Part shown: positions 45,116 to 55,015 of the stretch, one piece after another
How positions within the stretch are numbered: the first letter of the stretch is position 1
How the letters are laid out: each line of letters opens with the position of its first letter
Assembly (NCBI RefSeq): GCF_003726095.1
Contig: NZ_CP026031.1
Coordinates: forward strand, 1,798,001-1,862,000
Source of the DNA: Niallia circulans
GTDB lineage: Bacteria > Bacillota > Bacilli > Bacillales > Cytobacillaceae
Length of the DNA: 64,000 bases
Direction: 5' to 3'
Notes under the pieces: model-generated
What the model was told of the DNA's origin: nothing
Seen by the model: the letters and a program-made list of their open reading frames with translations, nothing else
The model's database searches: none
Translations under genes and position numbers: made by a program

Positions 45116-45214
45116 TATCTATATCCCCACTTTCGTTAATATTTCTAATACTCCGTTAATTCTAATATATATCATCCTTAGTAGTCTAAGGTATTGCTTA
45201 GACTTCAATAAAAA

Positions 45215-45700
45215 TTAGAGAGTCTCCTCTAATTTCTTAATATTTGAGTGGGAAATTAAATACACCTCACCTAAAATGTCCACTTTATCTTCCTTTACTC
45301 GTACAGCACAATCTTTATTCGATGCATAAATGTCAATTTCCTCTGATAAAGGAGATAGTTCTTTTTGAACCAATGCAAGGTTATTTTCTAGGTCAAAATG
45401 AGACAGAATCGAAAAATTGCCAAGACTAATTCCATCATATACAGTGCTTATTTCCACTTCATAGCCAAAATGTTTTGAGCATAACCATTTTGCGGACATA
45501 TTGATTGCACCAGCGCTTGCCCCCATTACAACAGCCTTGCTTTTTCGAATCAAATCAAACAGTTCATATTCCTGCAAAAAACTATTTAAGTTAAGTGTAT
45601 CTCCACCCAACAAGAATATAACGGAAGCATTTTCGATTAGAGCATGTGCATCTTTTTTCGGAATACTATAATTAATTTTACATTATATTTTGAGGACATA
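45215..45700 (-). pseudogene. Peptidase E (S51) family gene, N-terminus lost
   Basis: The C-terminal part contains the nucleophile motif VVMGASAGAINMS, and LLGGDTLNL before it. Upstream the same frame can be read from about 45700 (IPKKDAHALIENASVIF), but the first 60 or so residues of a normal S51 peptidase are absent or out of frame and no start is present. Likely pseudogene. Confidence 0.65.
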
Positions 45701-45834
45701 GCCAAAAGGATAAAGATTTTTAAATACGCTATTACTATACGATATTCCTTTGAACACATAAGAAAGGGTTGTGCTACAACCTCTAGATCAAGTTCTAAAT
45801 CTATCATTCTTTCGTTTCATTTGAATAAAAAAAA

Positions 45835-45883
45835 CCGAACTATTATACGAAATTCCCACTAACATTTCCGTATAATAGTTCGG
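45835..45883. repeat. Palindromic hairpin, copy 2
   Basis: CCGAACTATTATACG pairs perfectly with CGTATAATAGTTCGG over 15 bases, flanked by an A run and GGGTTT. Related to the hairpin at 43493-43540. Could act as a terminator for the MCP gene that ends at 45964 (-). Confidence 0.75.
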
Positions 45884-45963
45884 GTTTATATTTGCTTACA
45901 TACCTATTCGAATACTAAATGAAAAGAACTGCTATACATTTTTAAGCAATTCTCTATGAAATT

Positions 45964-47676
45964 TTATATTTTAAATTGCTTTATCTTATCTTGTAAATCG
46001 GAAGCTAATTGTGCTAATGATGTAGAAGAAGCTGCTATTTCTTGCATGGATGCAACCTGTTCTTCGGTTGCAGCAGATACATTTTCTGTACTTGCTGCTG
46101 CTTCACTTGCCATCGAATTCACTTCCAAAATCGAACCATTGATTGTATTCGTATGTTCTTTTAATTGATCAAGCGATTGACTTACTTCCTCTACTAATAT
46201 AACTAGTTCTTGTACAGAATGTTCGATTCTATGGAATGATTCTCCTGCATCTTGGACAATTGTTATTCCTGCATCTACATCATTTGCAGCAGTTGTCATC
46301 GATAAGGAAGTATTCTTAGAATCAATTTGAATTTGGCTGATGAGACCAGTAATTTGCTCAGCCGATCCAGCAGTTTGTTCCGCTAATTTCCTTACCTCAT
46401 CCGCTACAACAGCAAAACCTTTTCCTTGTTCTCCAGCTCTTGCCGCTTCAATGGCTGCATTTAATGCTAATAAATTGGTTTGGGAAGAAATGTCCGATAT
46501 TACCATGGTAATATCTCCTATTTGATTTATTCTAGTTTCTAATGTAGCTATTGATTCAGCAAGCGTCATCACATTATTATTAATGGATTTCATTTGTGTC
46601 GTTACTTCTGAAATACGTTTTGCACCCTCATGCGATACATCCGCTGTTTGCTCTGCTGTTTCTGCCACTTTTTTTGCACGCACTGTTATATGTCCAGTCG
46701 TTTCATTTACATTACGGATACCAGCTGAGCTTGATTCCATCAATCTCATTTGTGTTTCAGACCCTTCTGCAAGCTGCTGGATTGTTTCAGAAATATGTTC
46801 ACTTGCTTTGCTGCTTTCTTCTGAACTGGAACTCAATTGTTCCGATGATGAAGCGAGATGATGGGACGTTTCCGATAACATTTCGATAAGCCCCTTCATA
46901 CCATCCGCCATCCTATTATAACTATCGGATAGAGAACCTACTTCATCCTTTGCCTTATAACTTGATCTTGCAGAGAAATCTCCTTGTCCTCCTCTTTCCA
47001 TTAAAATCTGTAGACGTTTAATTGGGCTAACAATCATTGCGGAAATATAGAGACCTAATAATACAGCAAGTACAACAGCAACAAATATAACTCCCCAAGA
47101 AATATATATCATTTTCATATAATACTTGTTATTTTCATTTGATATCTGTTCTGCATTTTCCTCATTTGCTGTTTGGAGTTCATCCAATTGGCTATTAATA
47201 ATATTTCTCTTCGATTCAAGATTTTTCGTATAAAGATTATAGGCTGAGTCATTTAAATTATTGTTTGCTAATGATATCACTTCATCTTGAAGACTTCTAA
47301 AGCCTGTATAGGCATCCTTAAAAATTTTATATTCATCCTCTTCTTTTTTGGAAAGCGAAATAGCATCTAACTTTTTGACATATTTATCCGATTCTTCCGA
47401 ATTCTTTTTAATAGTCTCTAATAACTCTTCATTTCTCTTTTTATCCTCTGTTATCATTAGCTCTATAACTAAGCTATCGTTCGTGCGGCGATAGTTTTGG
47501 ATCTTTGCTATGTAAGTATTAGGTAATAGATTTTCTTCATACATTTCTTTGGAACTTTTCGCCATTTCTTTTATTCCATACATTCCAAATAATCCGATCA
47601 GCACCAGTCCAATAGTACTAAACATAATAATAATCAATATTTTTTTAGAAATATTGATATTTTGTAAAAATTTCAT
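45964..47676 (-). CDS. Methyl-accepting chemotaxis protein
   Basis: 570 residues. First membrane helix at about 11-31, an extracellular four-helix-bundle sensor (about 32-185), second helix (about 190-210), HAMP domain ([20 protein letters not shown]) and a cytoplasmic signalling domain with the conserved tip [20 protein letters not shown]. It signals to CheA/CheW at the membrane. The ligand is not predictable. Monocistronic. A CheW-like gene is 14 kb away (61694). Confidence 0.92.
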   Translation of the reverse strand: MKFLQNINISKKILIIIMFSTIGLVLIGLFGMYGIKEMAKSSKEMYEENLLPNTYIAKIQNYRRTNDSLVIELMITEDKKRNEELLETIKKNSEESDKYVKKLDAISLSKKEEDEYKIFKDAYTGFRSLQDEVISLANNNLNDSAYNLYTKNLESKRNIINSQLDELQTANEENAEQISNENNKYYMKMIYISWGVIFVAVVLAVLLGLYISAMIVSPIKRLQILMERGGQGDFSARSSYKAKDEVGSLSDSYNRMADGMKGLIEMLSETSHHLASSSEQLSSSSEESSKASEHISETIQQLAEGSETQMRLMESSSAGIRNVNETTGHITVRAKKVAETAEQTADVSHEGAKRISEVTTQMKSINNNVMTLAESIATLETRINQIGDITMVISDISSQTNLLALNAAIEAARAGEQGKGFAVVADEVRKLAEQTAGSAEQITGLISQIQIDSKNTSLSMTTAANDVDAGITIVQDAGESFHRIEHSVQELVILVEEVSQSLDQLKEHTNTINGSILEVNSMASEAAASTENVSAATEEQVASMQEIAASSTSLAQLASDLQDKIKQFKI

Positions 47677-47814
47677 TAAAACTACCTCTTTTCATTGATC
47701 TAATCCTTATATCATATCGACAAGTATCGACAATACTTTAGCCTAAAAATAAAAATATTTATTGCTGTTTAGGATAATCAAACAAAACATAGGAAGATAG
47801 ACTCAAAGAAAACA

Positions 47815-47880
47815 CAAAAAGCGAATTTTGCTACAATCTATCATTACAGACAGTTTGTTTAGCAAAATTCGCTTCTTTTT
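47815..47880 (-). terminator. Terminator of msrA
   Basis: AAGCGAATTTTGCTA and its complement close a long stem-loop, with T-rich flanks; ends right after the msrA stop. Confidence 0.75.
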
Positions 47881-48393
47881 TTACCAGTGTTCTTTAATAA
47901 ACACATCTCTTCCTGACTTTTCTCTATCCTCTTTATAATGCTGCTTATTCTTCTTATGATAATCTTGATGATAGTCCTCTGCTGGATAGAAGATAGCTGC
48001 TGGTTCAATTAATGTAACAATGGGCTTGCTAAATTTTCCGCTTGCCGCCATAGCTTGTTTTGATTTCTCTGCAAGTTCTTTTTGCTTATCATTATGATAA
48101 AAAATAGCTGTTCGATACTGTGGCCCACGATCATGAAATTGGCCATCTGGATCTGTCGGATCAATTTGCTGCCAATATAACTCTAATAAACGTTCATATG
48201 GAAAGACTTCAGGATCATATGTGATTTCCACTACTTCAAAATGTCCTGTCGTTCCAGTTTTCACCTGTTCATAAGTTGGATTTTCCACATGTCCCCCGCT
48301 ATAACCTGAAACAATACCGCCAATACCTGGCTGTTCTTCAAATGGGGATACCATGCACCAAAAACATCCACCTGCAAAAGTTGCTTTTTCCAT
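47881..48393 (-). CDS. msrA: Peptide methionine sulfoxide reductase MsrA
   Basis: 170 residues with the MsrA active site GCFWC (C10) near the N-terminus and the substrate-binding region DYHQDYHKKN. It reduces the S-form of methionine sulfoxide in proteins. Terminal resolving cysteines are absent. The start is ATG at 48393 after GGAGATGA. About 260 bases separate it from the MFS gene. Confidence 0.95.
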   Translation of the reverse strand: MEKATFAGGCFWCMVSPFEEQPGIGGIVSGYSGGHVENPTYEQVKTGTTGHFEVVEITYDPEVFPYERLLELYWQQIDPTDPDGQFHDRGPQYRTAIFYHNDKQKELAEKSKQAMAASGKFSKPIVTLIEPAAIFYPAEDYHQDYHKKNKQHYKEDREKSGRDVFIKEHW

Positions 48394-48650
48394 TTTATCT
48401 CATCTCCTTATAGGTTCGAACTTATCATTTATTTTATCAAAAATTAGTGATAATCCTTTTATTAGATAAAAATTAGTATATAATACTTTGAACAAAGATA
48501 CTATTTTTTTAAACTTAAGAAAGAGAAATCACTATCGTCATACTACATCTAACAATGCTTCATTTAACCTCTTCCTTTATTATTTATAGACCCATTCACT
48601 TCAGAAAAAACGCTAATCAAACTTAAAATGGACTGTTTATAGTGTTTAGG

Positions 48651-49841
48651 CTATCTTTGTTTCCAAGTCTTTTTTAAACTTGAATATTGAAATAAAGAAA
48701 GAAGAAGTAGTAACACACCTAAAAAGATAAAGATGTAAGAGCTTGGTAGTATGCGACTTAATCCAATAAACATGCCTCCGACTGCCATACCAGAATAACG
48801 AATGAAATTAAACAAACCTAAAGCAGCACCACGGTTTTCATTATATTCATTACTGATAACCGTTGAAAATAAGGGAGAAGCAAACCCTACTGTTATCCCA
48901 TACATAAATAATAGAATACTTAACCCTATGATTGATTTCGTATGAAGTAAACCAAAAATTATAATGAGCAGAGGCATCAAAAAAAGAACAATCGTAAACA
49001 GTTTTCTCCACGATATTCTTATCTGCAATTTTTTGAAGAGCATACTCCCTAAAATCATACTTACTGTTAAAGGTAAATATAATAACCCGATATTTTGCAA
49101 GGATATATGATAATGGTCGTTGAGTAGTATCGGTAAAAATACGATAATAGCGAAGTAAATGAAAAAGATAAAAAAACTTACTGTTATCGTTATAAAACCT
49201 ACTTGGTTGGAAAAGATAGCCTGATAGGTTTGAATAAAGTTTGGTGATATTCTCTGACTATATACTTTTTCACCACTATCAGGAAGTGTATATATAATAA
49301 ACAGCAGCAAGACGATCGCAACAATAAAAAGAAATAGGAAAATCCCTGGATAACCAAAATGTTCTCCTAATATTCCTCCTAATATTGGGGCAACTGCGGG
49401 AGCAAGGGTGAGCAATATTTGATACGTCCCCATGGCACTCCCTCTTTTCTCCCCTTCAAATAAGTGTGAAATCATATTTATTGCCACTAAAGGGACAATC
49501 CCTGCACCGATTGCTTGAACAATCCGAAAAATCATAAAGAGTATAAAATTGGTTACAAACGAACAGGCAATCGTTGAAATAGCAATGAAAATAAAACTAA
49601 GTATTAATAAACGTTTTTGATTTTTCGTATCTATCATAGTCCCTAAAATAATTTGAATCAGTGCTATGATAAAAATAAAACTACTAACAGTAAAATTCAC
49701 CCAGCTGATAGAAACATTAAAGGAATCTCGAATAAGCGGAATCACCGGTGTATAAATATTTTGATTTAAAGAAACGAAAAAACTACTAATACTCAACAAA
49801 TATAAAGATAACATTTTCGTTTGAGACATTTTTCGAGACAT
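48651..49841 (-). CDS. MFS drug-efflux transporter
   Basis: 396 residues, 12 membrane helices with MFS motifs (GAALGLFNFIRYSGMAVGG; LGTMIDTKNQKRLLI). The layout fits DHA1/DHA2-like multidrug exporters. It follows a MarR regulator by 20 bases and should be in its operon. Confidence 0.85.
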   Translation of the reverse strand: MSRKMSQTKMLSLYLLSISSFFVSLNQNIYTPVIPLIRDSFNVSISWVNFTVSSFIFIIALIQIILGTMIDTKNQKRLLILSFIFIAISTIACSFVTNFILFMIFRIVQAIGAGIVPLVAINMISHLFEGEKRGSAMGTYQILLTLAPAVAPILGGILGEHFGYPGIFLFLFIVAIVLLLFIIYTLPDSGEKVYSQRISPNFIQTYQAIFSNQVGFITITVSFFIFFIYFAIIVFLPILLNDHYHISLQNIGLLYLPLTVSMILGSMLFKKLQIRISWRKLFTIVLFLMPLLIIIFGLLHTKSIIGLSILLFMYGITVGFASPLFSTVISNEYNENRGAALGLFNFIRYSGMAVGGMFIGLSRILPSSYIFIFLGVLLLLLSLFQYSSLKKTWKQR

Positions 49842-49861
49842 ACATATTCTCCTTTTTAGAC

Positions 49862-50323
49862 TTATTGAGACTTTATACTTTCCGTTATAGCATTTAAAAA
49901 GCGAATAATGATCTCTAATTCAGCTGGTTTAAATTCATTCAAAATACGCAAATAACGTTCCCTTGCCTGTTTATGTAGTTGTGCATGGATAAGAGCAAGC
50001 ATTTCTCCTGATTTTGTTAGCAAGTAGTAAATTTCTTTTTTGTTATCTTCATCTTGTACCTTTTCTAAGATATGATGCTCTAATAATTTCCTGACAGCTT
50101 TTGTAATCGCTGGTTTAGATACATTTAAACTTTCAGATAATGTAGTATTATTTGCTCTTCCACTTTCTTTAATAGTTGCCACGATGTGTAATTGAGTCAG
50201 TGTCCAATCCGATATAATTGATTCTTCTTGGCTTATTTTCATCTGTTTTCTTATTTTATCAACAGCTTCTCTTTCCTTGATGAATTGTTCTAAAGCCTCT
50301 AGTGCTTCTGTGTTTTTGTCCAT
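49862..50323 (-). CDS. MarR-family regulator
   Basis: 153 residues, a winged helix with NNTTLSESLNVSKPAITKAV and the wing DEDNKKEIYYLLTKSGEML. It likely represses itself and the MFS exporter and is released by a drug-like ligand. An inverted pair of identical 18-bp sites lies upstream. Confidence 0.88.
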   Translation of the reverse strand: MDKNTEALEALEQFIKEREAVDKIRKQMKISQEESIISDWTLTQLHIVATIKESGRANNTTLSESLNVSKPAITKAVRKLLEHHILEKVQDEDNKKEIYYLLTKSGEMLALIHAQLHKQARERYLRILNEFKPAELEIIIRFLNAITESIKSQ

Positions 50324-50344
50324 TTAAATCACCTCATCTTTTTG

Positions 50345-50433
50345 TTAACCAGTTAATTATTTGTAGTTTATATTAAGATTTTATCATAGTCAATATAAAA
50401 TACATATTTCACAAAAAATAATTAACTGGTTAA
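50345..50433. promoter_or_regulatory. MarR operator pair
   Basis: TTAACCAGTTAATTATTT (50345-50362) is repeated exactly in inverse orientation at 50416-50433. Each contains TTAACYRGTTAA, a typical MarR palindrome, and together they bracket the marR promoter region. Confidence 0.75.
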
Positions 50434-50588
50434 TATTTTTCTAGATTTACTGAAAACTCCATCGTGAACTGCTAGCTTATTTTGTGATACACCAGATTCT
50501 AATCGTTTTTCTTCTAATACTTATCCCAAAGAGTTGATTCATTTGTATTTTCCTTAAATCACACGCCAATCTTCTAAAACATAAAAAT

Positions 50589-50889
50589 AGACACTTTGTT
50601 TTAAAGTGCCTCAGTTTGTAGACAAAAAGATATTTGTGAAGTAGAATTGCATTTTTATGCGTTGCTTAGAGTGGAGGGGGTGAGACTCCTGTGGGATTAG
50701 CGAGACAGTCTGAGACCCTGCAGGCTGAAAGCCGAAGCGGCTCAGCGCGAGCCCCACGGAAAGCGAACCCCCGGAGTGGAAAGTAACCCCCTGATTCAAA
50801 GAGGTTAATAAATATTCTTTAGTTAAACTTCTATTTCCAAAAATACAGGAGTTTGTCTACAGTCTGAGACACTTTGTTTTAAAGTGCCT
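50589..50889. mobile_element. Dispersed GC-rich element with inverted ends and direct repeats
   Basis: A 23-base direct repeat containing ACACTTTGTTTTAAAGTGCC flanks it (50589-50611 and 50867-50889). Inside, CTCAGTTTGTAGACAAA and TTTGTCTACAGTCTGAG are inverted ends (15 of 17). The core at about 50670-50780 shares with the element at 43074 the series GAGACTCCTGTGGGA, GAGACCCTGCAGG, GCGAGCCCCACGGAAAGCG. No coding capacity. Could be a MITE-like element or a structured RNA. Confidence 0.7.
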
Positions 50890-51098
50890 ATCTATTCCGT
50901 ATTTAATTTTCACAATGGAAGGATTTTTCCTTTTCTAGATTATTTCAACATATCAAGATTCGTCCATAAGTAGTAAAATAGTAGTTATATTACTTTTTCC
51001 TTGAAAGGTATTAGTACATTCAGTGTTTATACGGATAATCTGATTTTTTCACTTTTTATTATTAAAAGAAAAACTACTCATTAATAAGGAAAGATAAG

Positions 51099-51293
51099 AT
51101 GAATACATTACTCATAAAAAAAATGATTCAAAAATCACTTAATCAATATCATTTGGAACCCGATTCACTCTCTCTTCATGATTATGAACGCTTAGCAGTC
51201 CATATTATCGCTTTAAAAAAACAACATCCTGTCCATGACCTTTATGATCTAGTTCAAGATGTTGTTTATAGTTATATTACGAATTCACTTTAG
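51099..51293 (+). CDS. yqzH: YqzH-like small protein
   Basis: 64 residues, no membrane helix. The C-terminal DLYDLVQDVVYSYITNS and its convergent placement next to a yqjQ-like gene match the B. subtilis YqzH locus. Function unknown. ATG at 51099 with AGGAAAG upstream. Confidence 0.7.
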   Translation: MNTLLIKKMIQKSLNQYHLEPDSLSLHDYERLAVHIIALKKQHPVHDLYDLVQDVVYSYITNSL

Positions 51294-51299
51294 CTCATT

Positions 51300-52091
51300 C
51301 TATTTTTTATTTAAAATCCCGCCAACAAGCTTGTCTGCAATTCCCGGAAATAGATTATAAAGAACACTTCCCCAGTTCATCCACACAGGTAAATTTAACT
51401 CACGTTTTGGATGTAGCATTAATTTTATTATTTTATCAGCCACTGTATCAGCTGAAAGCATAAATTTCTGCACATTTTTTACATAATTCCCCGTTTTGTC
51501 GGCTATATGAAAAAAATTTGTCTCGATTGGTCCTGGATTTACAGCAGAGATTTTTATATTTGAATTAGCCACTTCCATTCGAAGACTATTTGTAAATCCT
51601 AGAACAGCGTGTTTTGTCGCTGCATAGGCACTTGATTTAGCAGTAGCTAGTTTTCCTGCTTGGGAGGCGACATTAATGATATGGCCTTCATTATTTTTTA
51701 GCATCGAAGGTAATACCTCTTTGGTACAAGCAATAAGCCCCATTACATTTACTTGAAACAATCGATTAATGTCTTCCATTTTTGCTTCATGAACCATATC
51801 GAAGATACCAAATCCAGCATTATTAATTAATATATCAATAAATTCAACTTCTTGATATATCTTTGCAAAGACTTTCTTTACTTGCTCCAAATTGCTTACA
51901 TCTAAAGTAAAATAAAGAGCTTGTCCGGGAAACTGATTATTTATTTTCTTGCAAATAGCAGCGAGCTTATCTTCTGAACGAGCCAGAAGGATAGGACGAG
52001 CCCCCAAATGAGCAGCTTTTATAGCAATTTTCTCTCCTATGCCAGACGAAGCACCTGTAATTACTATGTTCTTTCCGTTTAATTCCTTCAT
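51300..52091 (-). CDS. yqjQ: Short-chain dehydrogenase YqjQ
   Basis: 263 residues with TGASSGIGEKIA, NNAG and YAATKHAV (S-YxxxK). The C-terminus (LPVWMNWGSVLYNLFPGIAD) matches YqjQ/DltE-like SDRs. Substrate unknown. ATG 52091 behind GAGGTGG is preferred. Converges with yqzH. Confidence 0.85.
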   Translation of the reverse strand: MKELNGKNIVITGASSGIGEKIAIKAAHLGARPILLARSEDKLAAICKKINNQFPGQALYFTLDVSNLEQVKKVFAKIYQEVEFIDILINNAGFGIFDMVHEAKMEDINRLFQVNVMGLIACTKEVLPSMLKNNEGHIINVASQAGKLATAKSSAYAATKHAVLGFTNSLRMEVANSNIKISAVNPGPIETNFFHIADKTGNYVKNVQKFMLSADTVADKIIKLMLHPKRELNLPVWMNWGSVLYNLFPGIADKLVGGILNKK

Positions 52092-52228
52092 TATCCACCT
52101 CAAAAAGCACATGCATCATGTAAAAATGCCTTATTCTTATTTCCTAAATAATCATCAATAGATTGATATATTATATCGATTAAATCCAACTTTTCTCTTT
52201 CTTGGCCTTGATGTTTCCCTTCTCATTT

Positions 52229-52526
52229 TCACATAGAAAATTTAAAATAACAACTGAGCGCTTCACTCATCTTTTTTAAACAAACAAAATAACGTCTCCT
52301 ATTTTTAGGAATTCCTTTCATCTCCAATGCACCTGAATAAACAAGGTAGCGAATCCAATATTCAAGAAAATCAGGATCCGTATAAAGATACTTTTCCTCT
52401 ATCTCTCCATATAAGCTGACTAGTCCTGATATAATCTGTTTTTTCCTTATTCCCTTGAAGATCAACAGCTAATCTACTTGCAATATATGGGGATGCAACA
52501 AGATGAATAGCTTTTTTATGTTTCAC
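52229..52526 (-). pseudogene. Small gene, possibly frameshifted
   Basis: The frame ending at 52229 carries QIISGLVSLYGEIEEKYLYT and DPDFLEYWIRYLVYSGALEM, clearly protein-like. A different frame upstream, from GTG 52526, carries HKKAIHLVASPYIASRLAVD. Removing one G of the GGG near 52454 would join them into a protein of about 99 residues. Family not recognised. Confidence 0.45.
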
Positions 52527-52806
52527 GGTCTTTTCTTCTGTTGTTTTCTATCGCTTTGTTGATGCACGTAACTATTTCGTTTAAACTTTCTTCATCCAAA
52601 AATAATCCAAGACCTTGCACTGCTTCACTATTTTCATGTTCAAAGCTTTGAAACTCTTGTCTATTTTTAATATTATAAAGAGCAGAATGCTTAGTTTTTT
52701 TTAAGTCATCTAATGTAATGTATGTGTGTGACTCTAATTTGTAACAATAGATGAGATTATCATCTATCAAGAAATATAGATAAGAACCTTTTATTCTATT
52801 CTTCAT
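52516..52806 (-). CDS. Hypothetical protein
   Basis: 96 residues (MKNRIKGSYLYFLIDDNLIY...), soluble, no recognised family. ATG at 52806; its stop overlaps the start of the possibly frameshifted gene downstream, so the two were likely coupled. Confidence 0.55.
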   Translation of the reverse strand: MKNRIKGSYLYFLIDDNLIYCYKLESHTYITLDDLKKTKHSALYNIKNRQEFQSFEHENSEAVQGLGLFLDEESLNEIVTCINKAIENNRRKDRET

Positions 52807-52886
52807 TGCGAATCCCCTTTTTTTGTAAAATTCTAAATTTAATTATACAATCAACGGACTAATTTTCCCACTACTCTATTTTTCTA

Positions 52887-52916
52887 TTGACAGACAAGCC
52901 TTTTTTCTTGCATAAT
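52887..52916 (+). promoter_or_regulatory. Promoter of proI
   Basis: TTGACA, 18 bases, CATAAT, just upstream of the T-box leader. Confidence 0.7.
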
Positions 52917-52937
52917 CAAATAAATTTATCATAGGAA

Positions 52938-53176
52938 TGCGATGATTAAGATTAGTAAATGACAATGGCTTGCTAGAGAGTGAAGTTCTATGGCTGCAAA
53001 ACTTCATCAAGATCCATTTCATTGAACCTACTTAGGAGTTGTTAGGCAAACCTAAACGTAAACCGTCGTTACCGGAAAAGAGTTGTATAATCACGCACAT
53101 GTGCTGATTATAGTTAAACTAAGGTGGTACCGCGGAAAAAACCTTTCGTCCTTTCATTATGACGAGAGGTTTTCTT
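52938..53176 (+). promoter_or_regulatory. T-box riboswitch, proline-specific
   Basis: Stem I elements, specifier context GAA-CCT-AC with CCT (Pro) at 53027-53029, T-box AAGGTGGTACCGCGG (53121-53135) and a terminator AAACCT...GTC / GAC...AGGTTTT (about 53138-53175). It lets transcription continue when tRNA-Pro is uncharged. T-box control of proI is established in B. subtilis. Confidence 0.95.
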
Positions 53177-53210
53177 ATTTCCATACAACGTTTTTATAGG
53201 AGGAATAAAA

Positions 53211-54047
53211 ATGAAAAAAATTGCTATCATTGGTGCTGGTTCTATGAGCGAAGCGTTAATTTCGGGGATTGTTTCTAGTAAGTTGCAGGAGAGTACAGAA
53301 ATTACCGTCACAAACCGCGGTAATACAGAAAGACTCATTGAATTACAGAATCGCTATGGTGTTAAATACTCTTTCGATATAGAAAAATTAGTTGGAGAAG
53401 CTGATGCCATTATTCTCGCGATGAAACCGAAAGATCTAAAAGAAGCTACTGTACAATGGAAAAATTATATCACAAAAGAAACGCTGCTCATTAGCGTGCT
53501 TGCTGGCGTAAATATGGACAGTCTGCAACGGCTAATCGGACTGGAAGTTCCCATTGCACGTGCTATGCCCAATACTTCTGCAACAGTTGGAAAATCAGCA
53601 ACAGGTATTGCCTTCAACTCCTTTGTAGAAGAAGCACAAAAAACATTCGTCCTGGACATGTTTGAAACAGTTGGATTAGTTACATTTATTCAAGAAGAAC
53701 AATTAGATGCCATAACCGGTCTTTCTGGAAGCGGTCCAGCTTATATCTATTATTTAGTGGAAGCGATGGAAAAAGGAGCTGTAAAAATCGGACTAAATCG
53801 GGAAGTAGCTAATGAGTTGATTGTACAAACAATCCTTGGTGCAGCGGAAATGATCGCATCGTCCCCCAAGAGTGCACTTGAGCTTCGCAAGAATGTAACT
53901 AGTCCTGGTGGCACAACAGAAGCAGGCATTAACATTCTTGAGCAATATGATGTACAGAAGGCCTTCATTTCGTGTATGGAAGAGGCAACAGCCCAATCCA
54001 AAAGGATGGGAAAAGCACTTACAGAAGAACTAAAACTGTCCAAATAA
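53211..54047 (+). CDS. proI: Pyrroline-5-carboxylate reductase
   Basis: 278 residues. N-terminal Rossmann motif IAIIGAGSMSEALISG and the C-terminal dimer/substrate segment LSGSGPAYIYYLVEAM with SPGGTTEAGI. It catalyses the last step of proline synthesis. Located between the yqjQ and rnz genes like B. subtilis proI (yqjO), and led by a proline T-box. Confidence 0.95.
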   Translation: MKKIAIIGAGSMSEALISGIVSSKLQESTEITVTNRGNTERLIELQNRYGVKYSFDIEKLVGEADAIILAMKPKDLKEATVQWKNYITKETLLISVLAGVNMDSLQRLIGLEVPIARAMPNTSATVGKSATGIAFNSFVEEAQKTFVLDMFETVGLVTFIQEEQLDAITGLSGSGPAYIYYLVEAMEKGAVKIGLNREVANELIVQTILGAAEMIASSPKSALELRKNVTSPGGTTEAGINILEQYDVQKAFISCMEEATAQSKRMGKALTEELKLSK

Positions 54048-54057
54048 CATTATTTAA

Positions 54058-54099
54058 ATATAGAAAGGATGTTGCCGCTTTTTTGACAACATCCTTTTA
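54058..54099. terminator. Bidirectional terminator
   Basis: AAAGGATGTTG pairs with CAACATCCTTTT; between the stops of proI (+) and rnz (-). Confidence 0.85.
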
Positions 54100-54100
54100 C

Positions 54101-55015
54101 TTATATCTCGTATTCTGAAAAATCTTCTGCTATATATGTATTGGGAAAGATAGTTCTTGCTTCCTGCAATAATTGTTCTGTTAATGCATAATCATATCTG
54201 GCACTAATATGTGTAAGAATGAGACAGTCTACATTTGCCTTTTTAGCTGTTTTGGCAGCTTGTGCCGTTGTAGAATGATAATATTCCGTTGCGATGGAAC
54301 TTTCTTTTTCGGAGAAGGTTGCTTCATGAACCAATATTTTAGCCTCTTTTGCCAAAATCTCAGCAGAAGCACAGGTTCTTGTATCTCCTAAAATAGTGAT
54401 AATTCTCCCTTTAATATTCGGGCCAAGAAAGGTTTGGCTACCTACAACCGTACCGTCATCAAGGACGAGGTCTTCCCCCTCTTTAATTTTTTTATAAATA
54501 GGGCCAGGCATTATTCCATATTGCTTTAATTTATCTGTATCTAATTTTCCAGGTCGGTCCTTTTCTATAATCCGATAGCCATAACTTGTAACACCATGCT
54601 CAAGTATTTTTGCTTCCACGATAAAATCTTGTTCTTCCAAAATAATGCCTTCATCGATTTCTACAATATTTAGCGCATACTTTAAAAAAGTTTTGCTGAC
54701 AGCAAGGCTAACTTGTACATACTCCTTAATTCCTTTCGGGCCATATATCGTTAGTGGTGTCTCTCCCCCTTGGAAAGACCGACTGGCGAGAAAGCCTGGT
54801 AAACCATATAGATGGTCTCCATGCAAATGGGTAATAAAAATTTTATCAATTCTTCTTGGTTTAATATTGGTATGTAAAATTTGATGCTGCGTTGCTTCGC
54901 CACAATCAAATAGCCAAATACTTCCCTTCTCTTCTAAAAGCTTTAAAGCAATCGCTGTAACATTTCTTGCTTTTGCTGGAATACCTGCCCCAGTTCCTAA
55001 AAATTGCAACTTCAT
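54101..55015 (-). CDS. rnz: Ribonuclease Z
   Basis: 304 residues, metallo-beta-lactamase fold with [14 protein letters not shown], the HxHxDH zinc motif, and later His/Asp ligands (GDTR, EATF; HISARYD). It matures the 3' end of CCA-less tRNA precursors. Position between proI and zwf matches B. subtilis (yqjK). Confidence 0.95.
   Translation of the reverse strand: MKLQFLGTGAGIPAKARNVTAIALKLLEEKGSIWLFDCGEATQHQILHTNIKPRRIDKIFITHLHGDHLYGLPGFLASRSFQGGETPLTIYGPKGIKEYVQVSLAVSKTFLKYALNIVEIDEGIILEEQDFIVEAKILEHGVTSYGYRIIEKDRPGKLDTDKLKQYGIMPGPIYKKIKEGEDLVLDDGTVVGSQTFLGPNIKGRIITILGDTRTCASAEILAKEAKILVHEATFSEKESSIATEYYHSTTAQAAKTAKKANVDCLILTHISARYDYALTEQLLQEARTIFPNTYIAEDFSEYEI

Noticed and set aside
46340..46889. 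Long plus-strand frames opposite the chemoreceptor gene
   Set aside because: Shadows of the regular codon pattern of the coiled-coil signalling domain.
51218..51268. Inverted repeat AAACAACATC...GATGTTGTTT inside yqzH
   Set aside because: Entirely in the coding region, long loop of about 30 bases and no T-tract; likely chance.
53114..54043. Several minus-strand frames within the proI region
   Set aside because: Opposite a highly conserved gene; no own translation signals.
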